Below, piece after piece: positions 25,780 through 33,001 of a stretch of 35,360 nucleotides of DNA (position 1 is its first letter; each line of letters begins with the position of its first letter). The DNA comes from Chloroflexota bacterium. GTDB taxonomy: Bacteria > Chloroflexota > Anaerolineae > Aggregatilineales > J027. The translations under genes were made by a program, and so were the position numbers. The stretch lies in NCBI GenBank assembly GCA_003697365.1, contig RFGP01000204.1, positions 1 to 35,360 on the forward strand, read 5' to 3'. The notes under the pieces are model-generated. The model was not told the DNA's origin. It ran no database searches and saw nothing but the letters and a program-made list of their open reading frames with translations.

Positions 25780-25798
25780 TCGCTCCTTTCAGAGGAAT

Positions 25799-25822
25799 AG
25801 TTCCCTTCAAATAAAGGGAACT
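25799..25822 (-). other. Intercistronic hairpin between copZ and copA
   Basis: A perfect 9-bp stem (AGTTCCCTT / AAGGGAACT, 6-base loop) lies in the copZ-copA gap on the same mRNA. A T-run does not follow, and it sits about 20 bases ahead of the copA ribosome binding site. It may set the ratio of chaperone to pump by mRNA processing or partial stopping; this is an inference. Confidence 0.5.
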
Positions 25823-25851
25823 AACTTTTAAGGGGATTAGGTAGTAGATAA

Positions 25852-26058
25852 TTATTCTTGAGGTGCGTAATCTATCTCTACGAGAAGTTCTTCAATAGCA
25901 TCCCAAGTGGCGGGTTCATCCCATTCAACAACCACCTTGCGCGTATGTTCATCTGCTTTAACAGATTTAACACCGGGCAATGCCCCTACTTCTCGTTCAA
26001 TAGTCATCACGCAATGTCCACAGCTAATCGCAGGAATTGTTACAGTTTTAGTTTGCAT
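25852..26058 (-). CDS. copZ: Copper chaperone (HMA domain)
   Basis: This is a 68-residue cytosolic heavy-metal-associated domain protein. The metal site is I-S-C-G-H-C (C13, C16), with the ferredoxin-like fold of the family (V-T-I-P-A start, L-P-G-V-K-S-V-K-A-D, then V-V-V-E-W and the helix ending in D-Y-A-P). It hands Cu(I) to CopA or to CsoR. The site has H between the two cysteines' inner positions (C-G-H-C), whereas both CopA domains have C-A-N-C. The C-terminal half is somewhat acidic. It lies between csoR (7-base gap) and copA. A GGTAGG ribosome binding site precedes it. Confidence 0.9.
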   Translation of the reverse strand: MQTKTVTIPAISCGHCVMTIEREVGALPGVKSVKADEHTRKVVVEWDEPATWDAIEELLVEIDYAPQE

Positions 26059-26065
26059 AGAACAC

Positions 26066-26350
26066 CTACCTTCTAATACGACTTTCTGTTCTAAAAACTT
26101 CCAAGATTTCGGCGATCACGCGCTCGCGCTCTGCAGGATCATCGCCACGCATAGCGGTTGCCACACAGGTATCCATATGGTTCTCTAAAATTAGCTCACT
26201 AGCCTTTGTTAAAGCGGCTTGTGTTGCCTGAATTTGCTTGATGACATCAATACAATAGCGATCTTCTTCCAACATATTGATGATGCCATTTAGATGACCG
26301 ACCACGCTTTTCAGCCGATTGATAACTGCACGCTGCGTTTTTGCGTCCAT
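26066..26350 (-). CDS. csoR: CsoR-family copper-sensing repressor
   Basis: This is a small all-helical repressor, 94 residues from the ATG at 26350, that leaves DNA when it binds Cu(I). The metal triad C33, H58 and C62 (Y-C-I-D-V and E-N-H-M-D-T-C) matches C36-H61-C65 of Mycobacterium CsoR in spacing, which separates it from the formaldehyde sensor FrmR and nickel sensors. The start R-L-K-S-V-V-G-H-L-N-G-I-I-N-M-L-E is typical of the DUF156 family. GGAGG stands 10 bases from the ATG and 4 from an in-frame GTG at 26356. It is the first gene of the operon, with operator and promoter directly upstream. Confidence 0.93.
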   Translation of the reverse strand: MDAKTQRAVINRLKSVVGHLNGIINMLEEDRYCIDVIKQIQATQAALTKASELILENHMDTCVATAMRGDDPAERERVIAEILEVFRTESRIRR

Positions 26351-26370
26351 GTTCACTTGACCTCCGATAC

Positions 26371-26396
26371 AACCCTACCCCCTATGGGGTGGGGTT
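26371..26396. promoter_or_regulatory. CsoR operator
   Basis: The inverted repeat AACCCTACCCC (26371-26381) / GGGGTGGGGTT (26386-26396) has a 4-base centre (CTAT) and one mismatch. G-tract/C-tract palindromes of this type are the known binding sites of CsoR proteins. It lies just downstream of the -10 box and 20 bases ahead of the csoR start, where a repressor would block transcription. Confidence 0.8.
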
Positions 26397-26403
26397 TATT
26401 CTC

Positions 26404-26432
26404 ATACTATAACTACTTCTTATTGTTGTCAA
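26404..26432 (-). promoter_or_regulatory. Promoter of the csoR-copZ-copA operon
   Basis: On the minus strand a perfect -35 box TTGACA (26427-26432) is followed by TATAGT at 15 bases (26406-26411) or TAGTAT at 17 bases (26404-26409) as -10. Transcription would start near 26397, at the edge of the operator. Confidence 0.72.
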
Positions 26433-26525
26433 GATTCAACAATAACTCAGCTCATACATTGCCACTCAAAACACTAGTTGTTAGTATAATTCAAAATATT
26501 TCAATGATTATGGATTATCGCATTT

Positions 26526-27656
26526 ATGAAAGAACGAACAATTGCTGTTCATGCAGGTTTATTACATCAAACGCCTAGCGTTTCCCCTGATATTGTACTT
26601 TCAACGACTTTTCGCTATCGCTCAGAAGAAATATCTAGTAATCGCTATATTTATACACGCGCTAATAACCCCAATCGTCAAGCACTTGAAACAGCCCTTG
26701 CCAAATTAGAAGGTGGCAGTATCGCTTTTGCCTTTGCCTCTGGCATGGCTGCCATCAGTGCGATGATACAAACCTTAGAGCCTTCAGCACATATCATTTT
26801 GTCGGATGACGTATATCATGGCACTCGCGACTTAATCTATGACATATTTAGCAATTGGGGAATTACATTTAGTAGCGTTGATAAAACTGATGTTTCCCAA
26901 GTTCAGTCAGCATTGCGGGATAATACCCGCTTGATATGGATCGAAACCCCATCCAATCCATCACTGAAAATTGCAGATATACAAGCCATTGCAGATATAG
27001 CGCATCAAGCAAGTGCACTATGTGTAGTAGACAACACATGGGCCACACCTATTTTCCAGCACCCTCTCGCGCTGGGTGCAGACATCGTGATGCATTCTAC
27101 AACTAAGTATATTGGTGGTCATAGCGATGTGTTGGGAGGAGTTCTTATCCTCCCCGAACATTTGAAGGACAGCGTAGGAGAAAAACTTCACACCATCCAA
27201 CATCTTATGGGGGCAGTTCCTTCACCATTTGATTGTTGGCTACTTTTGCGCAGTCTCGCAACAATGCCTTTGCGTGTACGTCAACAAGCGCAAAATGCAG
27301 AACAAATCGCCATATTTCTATCAACACACCCCCAAATTGAAAGAGTTCATTATCCAAGTCTGGACACACATCCTCAACATCATATCGCACAAAAGCAAAT
27401 GCAAGATGGCTTTGGCGGAATGCTCTCTTTTCAAGTGCGCGGGGGTAAAAACGTGGCAGCACAAATTGCTAATAATGTGCGTTTAATTACACAAGCAACG
27501 AGCTTAGGTGGTGTAGAAACCCTAATCGAGCATCGTGCGATGGTTGAAGGGCCACGAAGCCCCACACCAGATAATCTATTACGCCTATCAGTTGGCATCG
27601 AAGATGTTGAAGATATAATTGCTGATCTAGAACAAGCGATTGAGCGCGCTAAATAG
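26526..27656 (+). CDS. PLP-dependent Cys/Met metabolism enzyme (cystathionine gamma-synthase/lyase type)
   Basis: This is a 376-residue cytosolic enzyme of the Cys/Met metabolism PLP family, which makes or splits cystathionine. Pyridoxal phosphate would be held on K194 (H-S-T-T-K-Y-I-G-G-H-S-D), with D169 (V-V-D-N-T-W-A-T-P) as the ring-nitrogen partner and Y97 (D-D-V-Y-H-G-T) stacking on the ring. R-Y-I-Y-T-R-x2-N-P-N (40-50) supplies the phosphate contact from the neighbouring subunit. Sequence alone does not separate synthase from lyase, so no symbol is given. It has no visible terminator and is followed by tRNA-Lys with its own promoter. The nearest neighbours, the copper operon, run the other way. 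Confidence 0.92.
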   Translation: MKERTIAVHAGLLHQTPSVSPDIVLSTTFRYRSEEISSNRYIYTRANNPNRQALETALAKLEGGSIAFAFASGMAAISAMIQTLEPSAHIILSDDVYHGTRDLIYDIFSNWGITFSSVDKTDVSQVQSALRDNTRLIWIETPSNPSLKIADIQAIADIAHQASALCVVDNTWATPIFQHPLALGADIVMHSTTKYIGGHSDVLGGVLILPEHLKDSVGEKLHTIQHLMGAVPSPFDCWLLLRSLATMPLRVRQQAQNAEQIAIFLSTHPQIERVHYPSLDTHPQHHIAQKQMQDGFGGMLSFQVRGGKNVAAQIANNVRLITQATSLGGVETLIEHRAMVEGPRSPTPDNLLRLSVGIEDVEDIIADLEQAIERAK

Positions 27657-27675
27657 TACCAACACAAAATACACG

Positions 27676-27703
27676 TTGACATAGTATAAAGATTTGCTAT
27701 ACT
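27676..27703 (+). promoter_or_regulatory. Promoter of tRNA-Lys
   Basis: TTGACA (27676-27681) and TATACT (27698-27703) are 16 bases apart, 12 bases ahead of the tRNA 5' end. This is one of the strongest promoter matches in the window. Confidence 0.8.
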
Positions 27704-27715
27704 ATTTCAGGATAT

Positions 27716-27787
27716 GGCCCCGTAGCTCAATGGTAGAGCAGGTGACTCTTAATCACTTGGTTGGGGGTTCGAGTCCCTCCGGGGTCA
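27716..27787 (+). tRNA. tRNA-Lys (anticodon CTT)
   Basis: The 72-base cloverleaf has acceptor GGCCCCG / CGGGGTC (one G-U), D-arm GCTC / GAGC, anticodon stem GGTGA / TCACT with loop C-T-C-T-T-A-A and anticodon CTT (lysine, codon AAG), and T-arm GGGGG / CCCTC with loop TTCGAGT. The discriminator is A. The CCA end is not encoded. Confidence 0.95.
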
Positions 27788-27807
27788 CAGGTACTTGAAT
27801 AGGGTGT

Positions 27808-27846
27808 AAGCGTCTTGAAGATTATATCTAGACGCTTTTGTTGTTT
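27808..27846 (+). terminator. Terminator behind tRNA-Lys
   Basis: An 8-bp stem AAGCGTCT (27808-27815) / AGACGCTT (27830-27837) with a 14-base loop is followed by TTGTTGTTT. It begins 20 bases after the tRNA and lies ahead of the lipoprotein operon. Confidence 0.65.
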
Positions 27847-27861
27847 ATACAGGAAGTCGTT

Positions 27862-28905
27862 ATGTTTCATGATGTGCGACGCTTGTGGATGATATTCATT
27901 ATCTTAATCTGGATTATGATTAGCTGTACAGCCAATCGTGATCCGATTATTACGACACCTTTCCCTACGAACACTTTTACACCCCTTCCACCTACACTCA
28001 CTCCAACAAGAGTGAGGCTTCCGACAAGCACACCTTTTCCTACAGATGATATTTTTGCAATTACACCCATCGCAAGAAGCAATGCATCTCCAACAAGTCC
28101 ATTAGGCCCAACCTATACGCCGGCACCACCTACTCAAACCTTTACGCCTGCTCCTACGCTCATAGGATTAGAAATAGTCTATTTTACAAGCAATAATGAA
28201 GCCATTGCGCCCGGTGATAATGTTACGTTATTTTGGCAGGTACGAGGCGCGCAAGAAATAACAATTTATCGCATCAATGAAGAAGGCGAACGCAATAATC
28301 CGCGCCCTGTTGAAGCTGAAGGTTCAATTACACTCAGTACAGACCCCGCTGCAACAGAGTTAGTGCAGTTTGTGCTGGTTGCGCAAACAGGCAATTTTAT
28401 AGCTGAGGAAACTGTAGAAATAGAAATTAGCTGTGAGGGGGAATGGTTTTTTAGCCCAGCACCGGGTGGTTGCCCCTCTGAAGCATCATTGCCAAGCGCA
28501 CATGCTGAACAAGTTTTCCAAAATGGTTTGATGATTTGGTCAAGCATTACTAACGAAATATTTATTTTTTACAGCGATAATCAAATACCAACATGGCAGC
28601 GCTTTACTGATGCTTATACCGAAGGATTACCTGAAATACCAGTAGATGTTCAGCCACCACAAGGGCTATTATTGCCTGTTCGCGGTTTTGGATTGATTTG
28701 GCGCACAAATCCAACCGTTCAAAATCGATTAGGATTTGCCCTAACGCCAGAAGTAGGTTATAGCGGTATCATACAAGCTGGTACTGATACAAACGGCGAT
28801 AAAGTGTTGTATATACAACGAGAAAATGGCGAAATATTACAGTTGTTGCCAGAAGGAAGTAGTTGGCAGACAATTGTTCCTGAAACCTTTACAGAAAGTG
28901 AATAA
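27862..28905 (+). CDS. Lipoprotein with Thr/Pro-rich linker, function unknown
   Basis: This is a 347-residue exported protein not assigned to a known family. A basic start and hydrophobic stretch end in the lipobox M-I-S-C, giving a lipid anchor at C22. A long Thr/Pro-rich linker (about 30-100) leads to a beta-rich domain (about 105-190: A-P-G-D-N-V-T-L-F-W-Q-V-R-G-A, an immunoglobulin-like start), a cysteine pair near 195-215 (S-C-E-G-E-W-F-F-S-P and G-G-C-P) and a C-terminal domain with conserved-looking W, F and Q positions. The ATG at 27862 is chosen because AGGAAG lies 6 bases ahead; a TTG at 27838 is in frame but would lie within the hairpin. It begins a three-gene unit with the site-2 protease and transglycosylase. 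Confidence 0.75.
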   Translation: MFHDVRRLWMIFIILIWIMISCTANRDPIITTPFPTNTFTPLPPTLTPTRVRLPTSTPFPTDDIFAITPIARSNASPTSPLGPTYTPAPPTQTFTPAPTLIGLEIVYFTSNNEAIAPGDNVTLFWQVRGAQEITIYRINEEGERNNPRPVEAEGSITLSTDPAATELVQFVLVAQTGNFIAEETVEIEISCEGEWFFSPAPGGCPSEASLPSAHAEQVFQNGLMIWSSITNEIFIFYSDNQIPTWQRFTDAYTEGLPEIPVDVQPPQGLLLPVRGFGLIWRTNPTVQNRLGFALTPEVGYSGIIQAGTDTNGDKVLYIQRENGEILQLLPEGSSWQTIVPETFTESE

Positions 28906-28911
28906 AGCCTA

Positions 28912-30126
28912 ATGTTAAACGAACAATCGAATCGTGATTTTAGCTATGAGCCAAAGTCAAGTTCACCTTTTTCTAAAGCAAATCCATTAGAACCTGAAAA
29001 GCCTTTAGTGCCACAGCCTGTTCACGCCTCTATTGAGCAAGTCCTAACTATTAGTCGCATACAGCGCCCCAATGTGAACATGAGCGGACATGAGCGTTTA
29101 GTTGCGCAATATGTCGGGCGTTTAACAATGCCCAGCGCACAAGCATTTGAGCTTGTCGATCCTGTATTAGAAAAATATGGGCTATTTGCGCAATTCTCAA
29201 CGCTAGATGGAATAGATGATCACGTCATCACTATTTTTAACAATCGGCCCCAACCTAAACCCCGACCATGGTGGCCTAATGCGGTATTATTTGTTTTAAC
29301 CATTTTCAGCCTACTCACAGTTGGGGCAGGTATCCAAGCTGGTATAGAAGACCGCGAAATTAACGAACTCACTGACTTACGCTTATGGGAAGGACTCCCT
29401 TACGCCATCAGCTTAATGCTTATCTTAGGCGCACATGAATTAGGCCATTATTTCGCTGCACGCTATCACAAAGTAGCAGTAACTCTCCCCTACTTTATTC
29501 CGCTGCCTTTCATTGGCATTTTTGGCACAATGGGAGCATTCATTCAAATTCGAGATAATGTAAAAAATCGTAAGGCATTATTCGATATTGGCGTATCTGG
29601 ACCGCTTGCTGGACTCATATTCGCTATACCAATTCTTTTCATTGGGCTAGCAACATCGAACATTGAGCCGATACCCACCGATCAAGATATTATCCGTGAA
29701 GGAAATTCCATCTTCTACGCTGTAGCAAAATACATCACCTTTGGAGAGTTTCTTCCTAACGGAAATCGGGATGTTTTTATCAATCAATTAGCACAAGCAG
29801 GCTGGACGGGCCTTTTTGTCACGGCACTTAATCTTGTACCTGTGGGACAGCTCGATGGTGGTCATGTCATGTATACTTTGCTGGGTCGGAGAGCAAGAGT
29901 ACTATATTGGCCCATTATCATTGGGTTGGTAATCTTGTCGCTGATGAATTCAGCATGGATTATATGGCTATTGCTATTGTTTCTTTTCGGACGCTTCTAT
30001 GCACAACCTCTAGATGACATCACCCCTCTTGATCCAATGCGGCGAACAATAGGGATACTTGTTCTGGTTATTTTTGTGTTGATTTTCATACCAAACCCAA
30101 TTGAGTTCATTCCGGCAGCAAACTAA
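28912..30126 (+). CDS. Site-2 protease family (M50) membrane metallopeptidase
   Basis: This is a 404-residue intramembrane peptidase. The zinc site is G-A-H-E-L-G-H (H175, E176, H179) in one helix and N-L-V-P-V-G-Q-L-D-G-G (D315) in a later one, the classic S2P pair. G-T-M-G-A-F (205-210) is the conserved loop next to the active site. About 120 residues of soluble N-terminal sequence precede the first helix (123-140), with a small domain near 40-110. This layout resembles the EGY-type branch of cyanobacteria and chloroplasts, a tentative comparison. Family members cut membrane-held regulators or other membrane proteins. The gene starts 6 bases after the lipoprotein stop and overlaps the next gene by one base (T-A-A-T-G). 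Confidence 0.92.
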   Translation: MLNEQSNRDFSYEPKSSSPFSKANPLEPEKPLVPQPVHASIEQVLTISRIQRPNVNMSGHERLVAQYVGRLTMPSAQAFELVDPVLEKYGLFAQFSTLDGIDDHVITIFNNRPQPKPRPWWPNAVLFVLTIFSLLTVGAGIQAGIEDREINELTDLRLWEGLPYAISLMLILGAHELGHYFAARYHKVAVTLPYFIPLPFIGIFGTMGAFIQIRDNVKNRKALFDIGVSGPLAGLIFAIPILFIGLATSNIEPIPTDQDIIREGNSIFYAVAKYITFGEFLPNGNRDVFINQLAQAGWTGLFVTALNLVPVGQLDGGHVMYTLLGRRARVLYWPIIIGLVILSLMNSAWIIWLLLLFLFGRFYAQPLDDITPLDPMRRTIGILVLVIFVLIFIPNPIEFIPAAN

Positions 30127-30983
30127 TGGGTCATTCAAAACAGTCAAAAAATAACAAACAAGCTAAGACTTCATCATCAAGAAAAAAATCAACCTCAAAA
30201 TCTTCATCTGCGCGCCAACGCCAGCATCAATCTGAGGCATGGTGGAAGCGCGCAATTCGATACATCCCAGCATGGGTTGGCCTAATATTCATCATCGTTT
30301 TATTTGTGTATGATAGTTTTGGCGATGCTCTTCCCTTTGCAGAAGAAGTGCGCCACGACGTTTTAGGACGTGAAGTCCAGTCATCATCAACTGATAATTC
30401 TGATTTATACGGGGGAATCTATAATACTGAAGCACCTTTATCACGCTTTTTTGCTGAATCTGTATTATATTGGGAACCCAAGATTTACGAATGGGCGCAA
30501 GAAAATGAGCTAAATCCCAATTTAGTAGCAACAGTTATGCAAATTGAGTCTTGTGGGCATCCATATGCTGAATCTATCGCAACTGCACAGGGATTATTTC
30601 AAGTGATGCCGAGCAATTTTCAGGTAGGCGACAATCAACTAAACCCTGATCAAAATGCTGAAACAGGTCTACAAATCATGCGTGACTGTTTACGTTGGAC
30701 AACTGATCTTAACCTCGACCAAATAGCCGAGAGCGAGCCAGATGTCGGGCTTGCTCTGGTTTGCTATAATGGTGGCCCAAGCCTCATTTATCTAGATCAA
30801 AGAGAATGGTATCCTGAATCACAAAATTATTATATTTGGGGAACAGGCATCTGGAATGACGCAGCCAAAGGTGCAACAAGTAGCCCCACATTAGATGCAT
30901 GGATGAACAGTGGGGGACAACTTCTGTGTCAGCAAGCAATAGAGGCTTTAAAGATGCTTGACCCTCTAGGACGTTTTGACTAA
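30126..30983 (+). CDS. Lytic transglycosylase (SLT domain), membrane-anchored
   Basis: This is a 285-residue protein that cuts the glycan strands of peptidoglycan. A very basic, Ser/Lys-rich cytosolic start (1-40) is followed by one membrane helix (46-63) and an outer SLT domain (about 110-240). The catalytic glutamate is E141 in M-Q-I-E-S, followed by G-H-P-Y-A and A-Q-G-L-F-Q-V-M-P (154-162), and later A-L-V-C-Y-N-G-G-P, all in the order expected for the family. The cysteines C143, C183, C208 and C264 could make two disulfides. It overlaps the site-2 protease gene by one base. A perfect palindromic terminator follows at once. Confidence 0.9.
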   Translation: MGHSKQSKNNKQAKTSSSRKKSTSKSSSARQRQHQSEAWWKRAIRYIPAWVGLIFIIVLFVYDSFGDALPFAEEVRHDVLGREVQSSSTDNSDLYGGIYNTEAPLSRFFAESVLYWEPKIYEWAQENELNPNLVATVMQIESCGHPYAESIATAQGLFQVMPSNFQVGDNQLNPDQNAETGLQIMRDCLRWTTDLNLDQIAESEPDVGLALVCYNGGPSLIYLDQREWYPESQNYYIWGTGIWNDAAKGATSSPTLDAWMNSGGQLLCQQAIEALKMLDPLGRFD

Positions 30984-31011
30984 AAAAGCGGCCTAAATTT
31001 AGGCCGCTTTT
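30984..31011. terminator. Perfect palindromic terminator
   Basis: The 28-base sequence AAAAGCGGCCTAAA / TTTAGGCCGCTTTT is a perfect palindrome starting one base after the transglycosylase stop, flanked by A-run and T-run. Any real loop would open the inner A-T pairs. It can end transcripts from both sides (transglycosylase and the converging gamma-glutamyltransferase). Confidence 0.85.
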
Positions 31012-31044
31012 CATAACTCACATTAAATGCTAAGCCTTATGGCA

Positions 31045-32853
31045 TCAGTGCCCAAGAGCCAAGCCCAAACGACGATAGTCTGCCGCACCATATAGCAAAC
31101 CATCATCACCAACCATCACCGCTTGAACTGAACCTGTGTTCGGTTGACGCACATCAAAGCCACGAGCTTGTAAACCGCCCACTAATTCGGGTGTAAAGAA
31201 CTCAGGATCAACCGTCAATGCACCATTACGTCCAACAACACGCGGCGCATTTACGGCTTCTTGCAGCTCCATATCATAGTCAATGACATGAACAAGAACG
31301 TTGAACACATAACCAATAATCCGTGAACCACCGGGAGTACCCACTGCCATGAAGGGTTGCCCATTACGCAAAACTAAAGTTGGAGACATACTACTACGAG
31401 GACGCTTTCCACCTTCAGTATTAGCATCTTCACCTAATGCAGTGCGGCGTAACGCACGCTCACCTGTTGGCGCATTCGCAATTGGATTACCATCTGCATC
31501 CTGATAACGGAATGAAAAGTCAGTAAGTTCATTGTTCAACAAGAAACCATAACCGGGCACAGACACCGCTGAACCAAACAACAATTCAATTGTGCTGGTT
31601 ACAGAGACCATATTTCGGTCTTTGTCAATAATTGAGAAGTGTGTCGTTGAGATACTCTCGGTATCATCAGGATTAATACCAAATTCATAGCTTGTCGTTT
31701 CGCCTTCGGGCTCAATTACAGGTGGTGTTCCAGCTGGCACACCTACTGCCGCGTTTGTTGTGCTAACAAGAGCACGGCGTTCACGTGCATAATTGGCATC
31801 CAATAAACCAGCAACGTTGACATCAACAAAATCTGCATCAGCCATGTACTGATTACGGTCAGCAAAAGCAACATTCTGCACATTAGCCATTAGGGTGATA
31901 TAATCAAGGCTTCCCCATTCAACAGAAGACATATCAAAGCCTTCAAGGAGATTCAGCATCAACATCAATGTTGTGCCACCACTTGTTGGCATGTTCATAC
32001 CATAAACATCATAACCACGATAATTCGTAGTAACCGGTTGACGGCGCACAGCACGATAATTTTCGAGATCGCTTAGCTCCATAACACCGGGATTCACAGG
32101 AGCATTCTGAACAGCATCAACAATTGCTGCACCAATTTCACCGCCATAGAAAACGTCAATACCTTCACTCGCAATTAATTCAAAAGTATCAGCCAGCTCA
32201 GGGTTGGTAATTACGGTTCCTTCAGGAAGGGGATTCCCTTCAGCATCTAAGTACATTGCGGCCGTAGCAGGGAATAATTTAATACGTTCTGCATTGCTCG
32301 CAATTTGATCAGCAAAATATGCATCAATGGTAAAACCACTACGCGCTAGTTGAATCGCAGGAGCCATTGCCTCAGCTAAGGTAAAAGTGCCATATTCTTC
32401 AAGTGCACGCGCAACAGCGGCTAAAGTTCCCGGTACACCTACAGAATTTCCACCAGTCGCAGCCTCAAAGAATGGTAAGGTGTTGCCCTCTTCATCCAAA
32501 AAGACATCTTCTGTATATGCAGCAGGCGCTTCTTCACGTCCATCAATAGCAACAACTTCACCTGTTGCCGCATCATAAATCATAATGAAAGCACCACCAC
32601 CGATACCACTAGCGTAAGGCTCAGTGACATTTAGGACGAATTGAACGACAGCCATTGCATCTACAGCGTTGCCACCCTGACGCAAAGCCTCAATACCGGC
32701 TAAGGTCGCATAACGATTGGAAGTTGCAACCATGCCATTTTCAGCAACGGTCGCACCCTTCTGACCACCAACCTGTGCTACAGAGGTATCAGGGGCAACC
32801 ATCACAATAAGTAGCGTTGACAGTAATAAAAATGGAACTAATTTACGTAGCAT
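31045..32853 (-). CDS. ggt: Gamma-glutamyltransferase
   Basis: This is a 602-residue exported enzyme that moves or hydrolyses the gamma-glutamyl group of glutathione and similar peptides. A signal peptide (1-26, S-V-A/Q) sends it out of the cell. The precursor would cut itself ahead of the nucleophile threonine T403 in E-S-I-S-T-T-H-F-S, giving large and small subunits. Conserved features are N-G-M-V-A-T-S (39-45), G-G-N-A-V-D-A (60-66), S-G-I-G-G-G-A-F (82-89), S-T-I-E-L-L-F-G-S (Bacillus-type E in place of N) and P-R-S-S-M-S-P-T-L-V with G-T-P-G-G-S-R-I. The lid loop appears short, as in Bacillus-type enzymes. AGGAG 8 bases upstream supports the start. Confidence 0.96.
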   Translation of the reverse strand: MLRKLVPFLLLSTLLIVMVAPDTSVAQVGGQKGATVAENGMVATSNRYATLAGIEALRQGGNAVDAMAVVQFVLNVTEPYASGIGGGAFIMIYDAATGEVVAIDGREEAPAAYTEDVFLDEEGNTLPFFEAATGGNSVGVPGTLAAVARALEEYGTFTLAEAMAPAIQLARSGFTIDAYFADQIASNAERIKLFPATAAMYLDAEGNPLPEGTVITNPELADTFELIASEGIDVFYGGEIGAAIVDAVQNAPVNPGVMELSDLENYRAVRRQPVTTNYRGYDVYGMNMPTSGGTTLMLMLNLLEGFDMSSVEWGSLDYITLMANVQNVAFADRNQYMADADFVDVNVAGLLDANYARERRALVSTTNAAVGVPAGTPPVIEPEGETTSYEFGINPDDTESISTTHFSIIDKDRNMVSVTSTIELLFGSAVSVPGYGFLLNNELTDFSFRYQDADGNPIANAPTGERALRRTALGEDANTEGGKRPRSSMSPTLVLRNGQPFMAVGTPGGSRIIGYVFNVLVHVIDYDMELQEAVNAPRVVGRNGALTVDPEFFTPELVGGLQARGFDVRQPNTGSVQAVMVGDDGLLYGAADYRRLGLALGH

Positions 32854-32895
32854 ATTGCAGCTCCTATATAAAATTTGATTTTACAAAGCGCTATG

Positions 32896-32904
32896 AGTAT
32901 AACA
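32896..32904 (-). promoter_or_regulatory. Extended -10 promoter candidate for ggt
   Basis: Read on the minus strand, TGT-TATACT gives a TG-n extended -10 element about 45 bases upstream of the ggt ATG. No good -35 box is present. Moderate support only. Confidence 0.4.
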
Positions 32905-32965
32905 AGAAATAAACAATAAGGGGTAACATTAAGCCAATAATCATAAATCTGTGCAAAATTTCTCT

Positions 32966-32997
32966 AAAAAAACAAAAGCGGCCTTTGTGCCGCTTTT
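32966..32997 (-). terminator. Intrinsic terminator behind the NHL-type gene
   Basis: On the minus strand the stem AAAAGCGGC / GCCGCTTTT (6-base loop) is followed by G and a T-run (TTTTTTT). It starts 5 bases after the stop of the 33002-34036 gene and is the third copy of the AAAGCGG-core hairpin. Confidence 0.88.
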
Positions 32998-33001
32998 ATC
33001 G

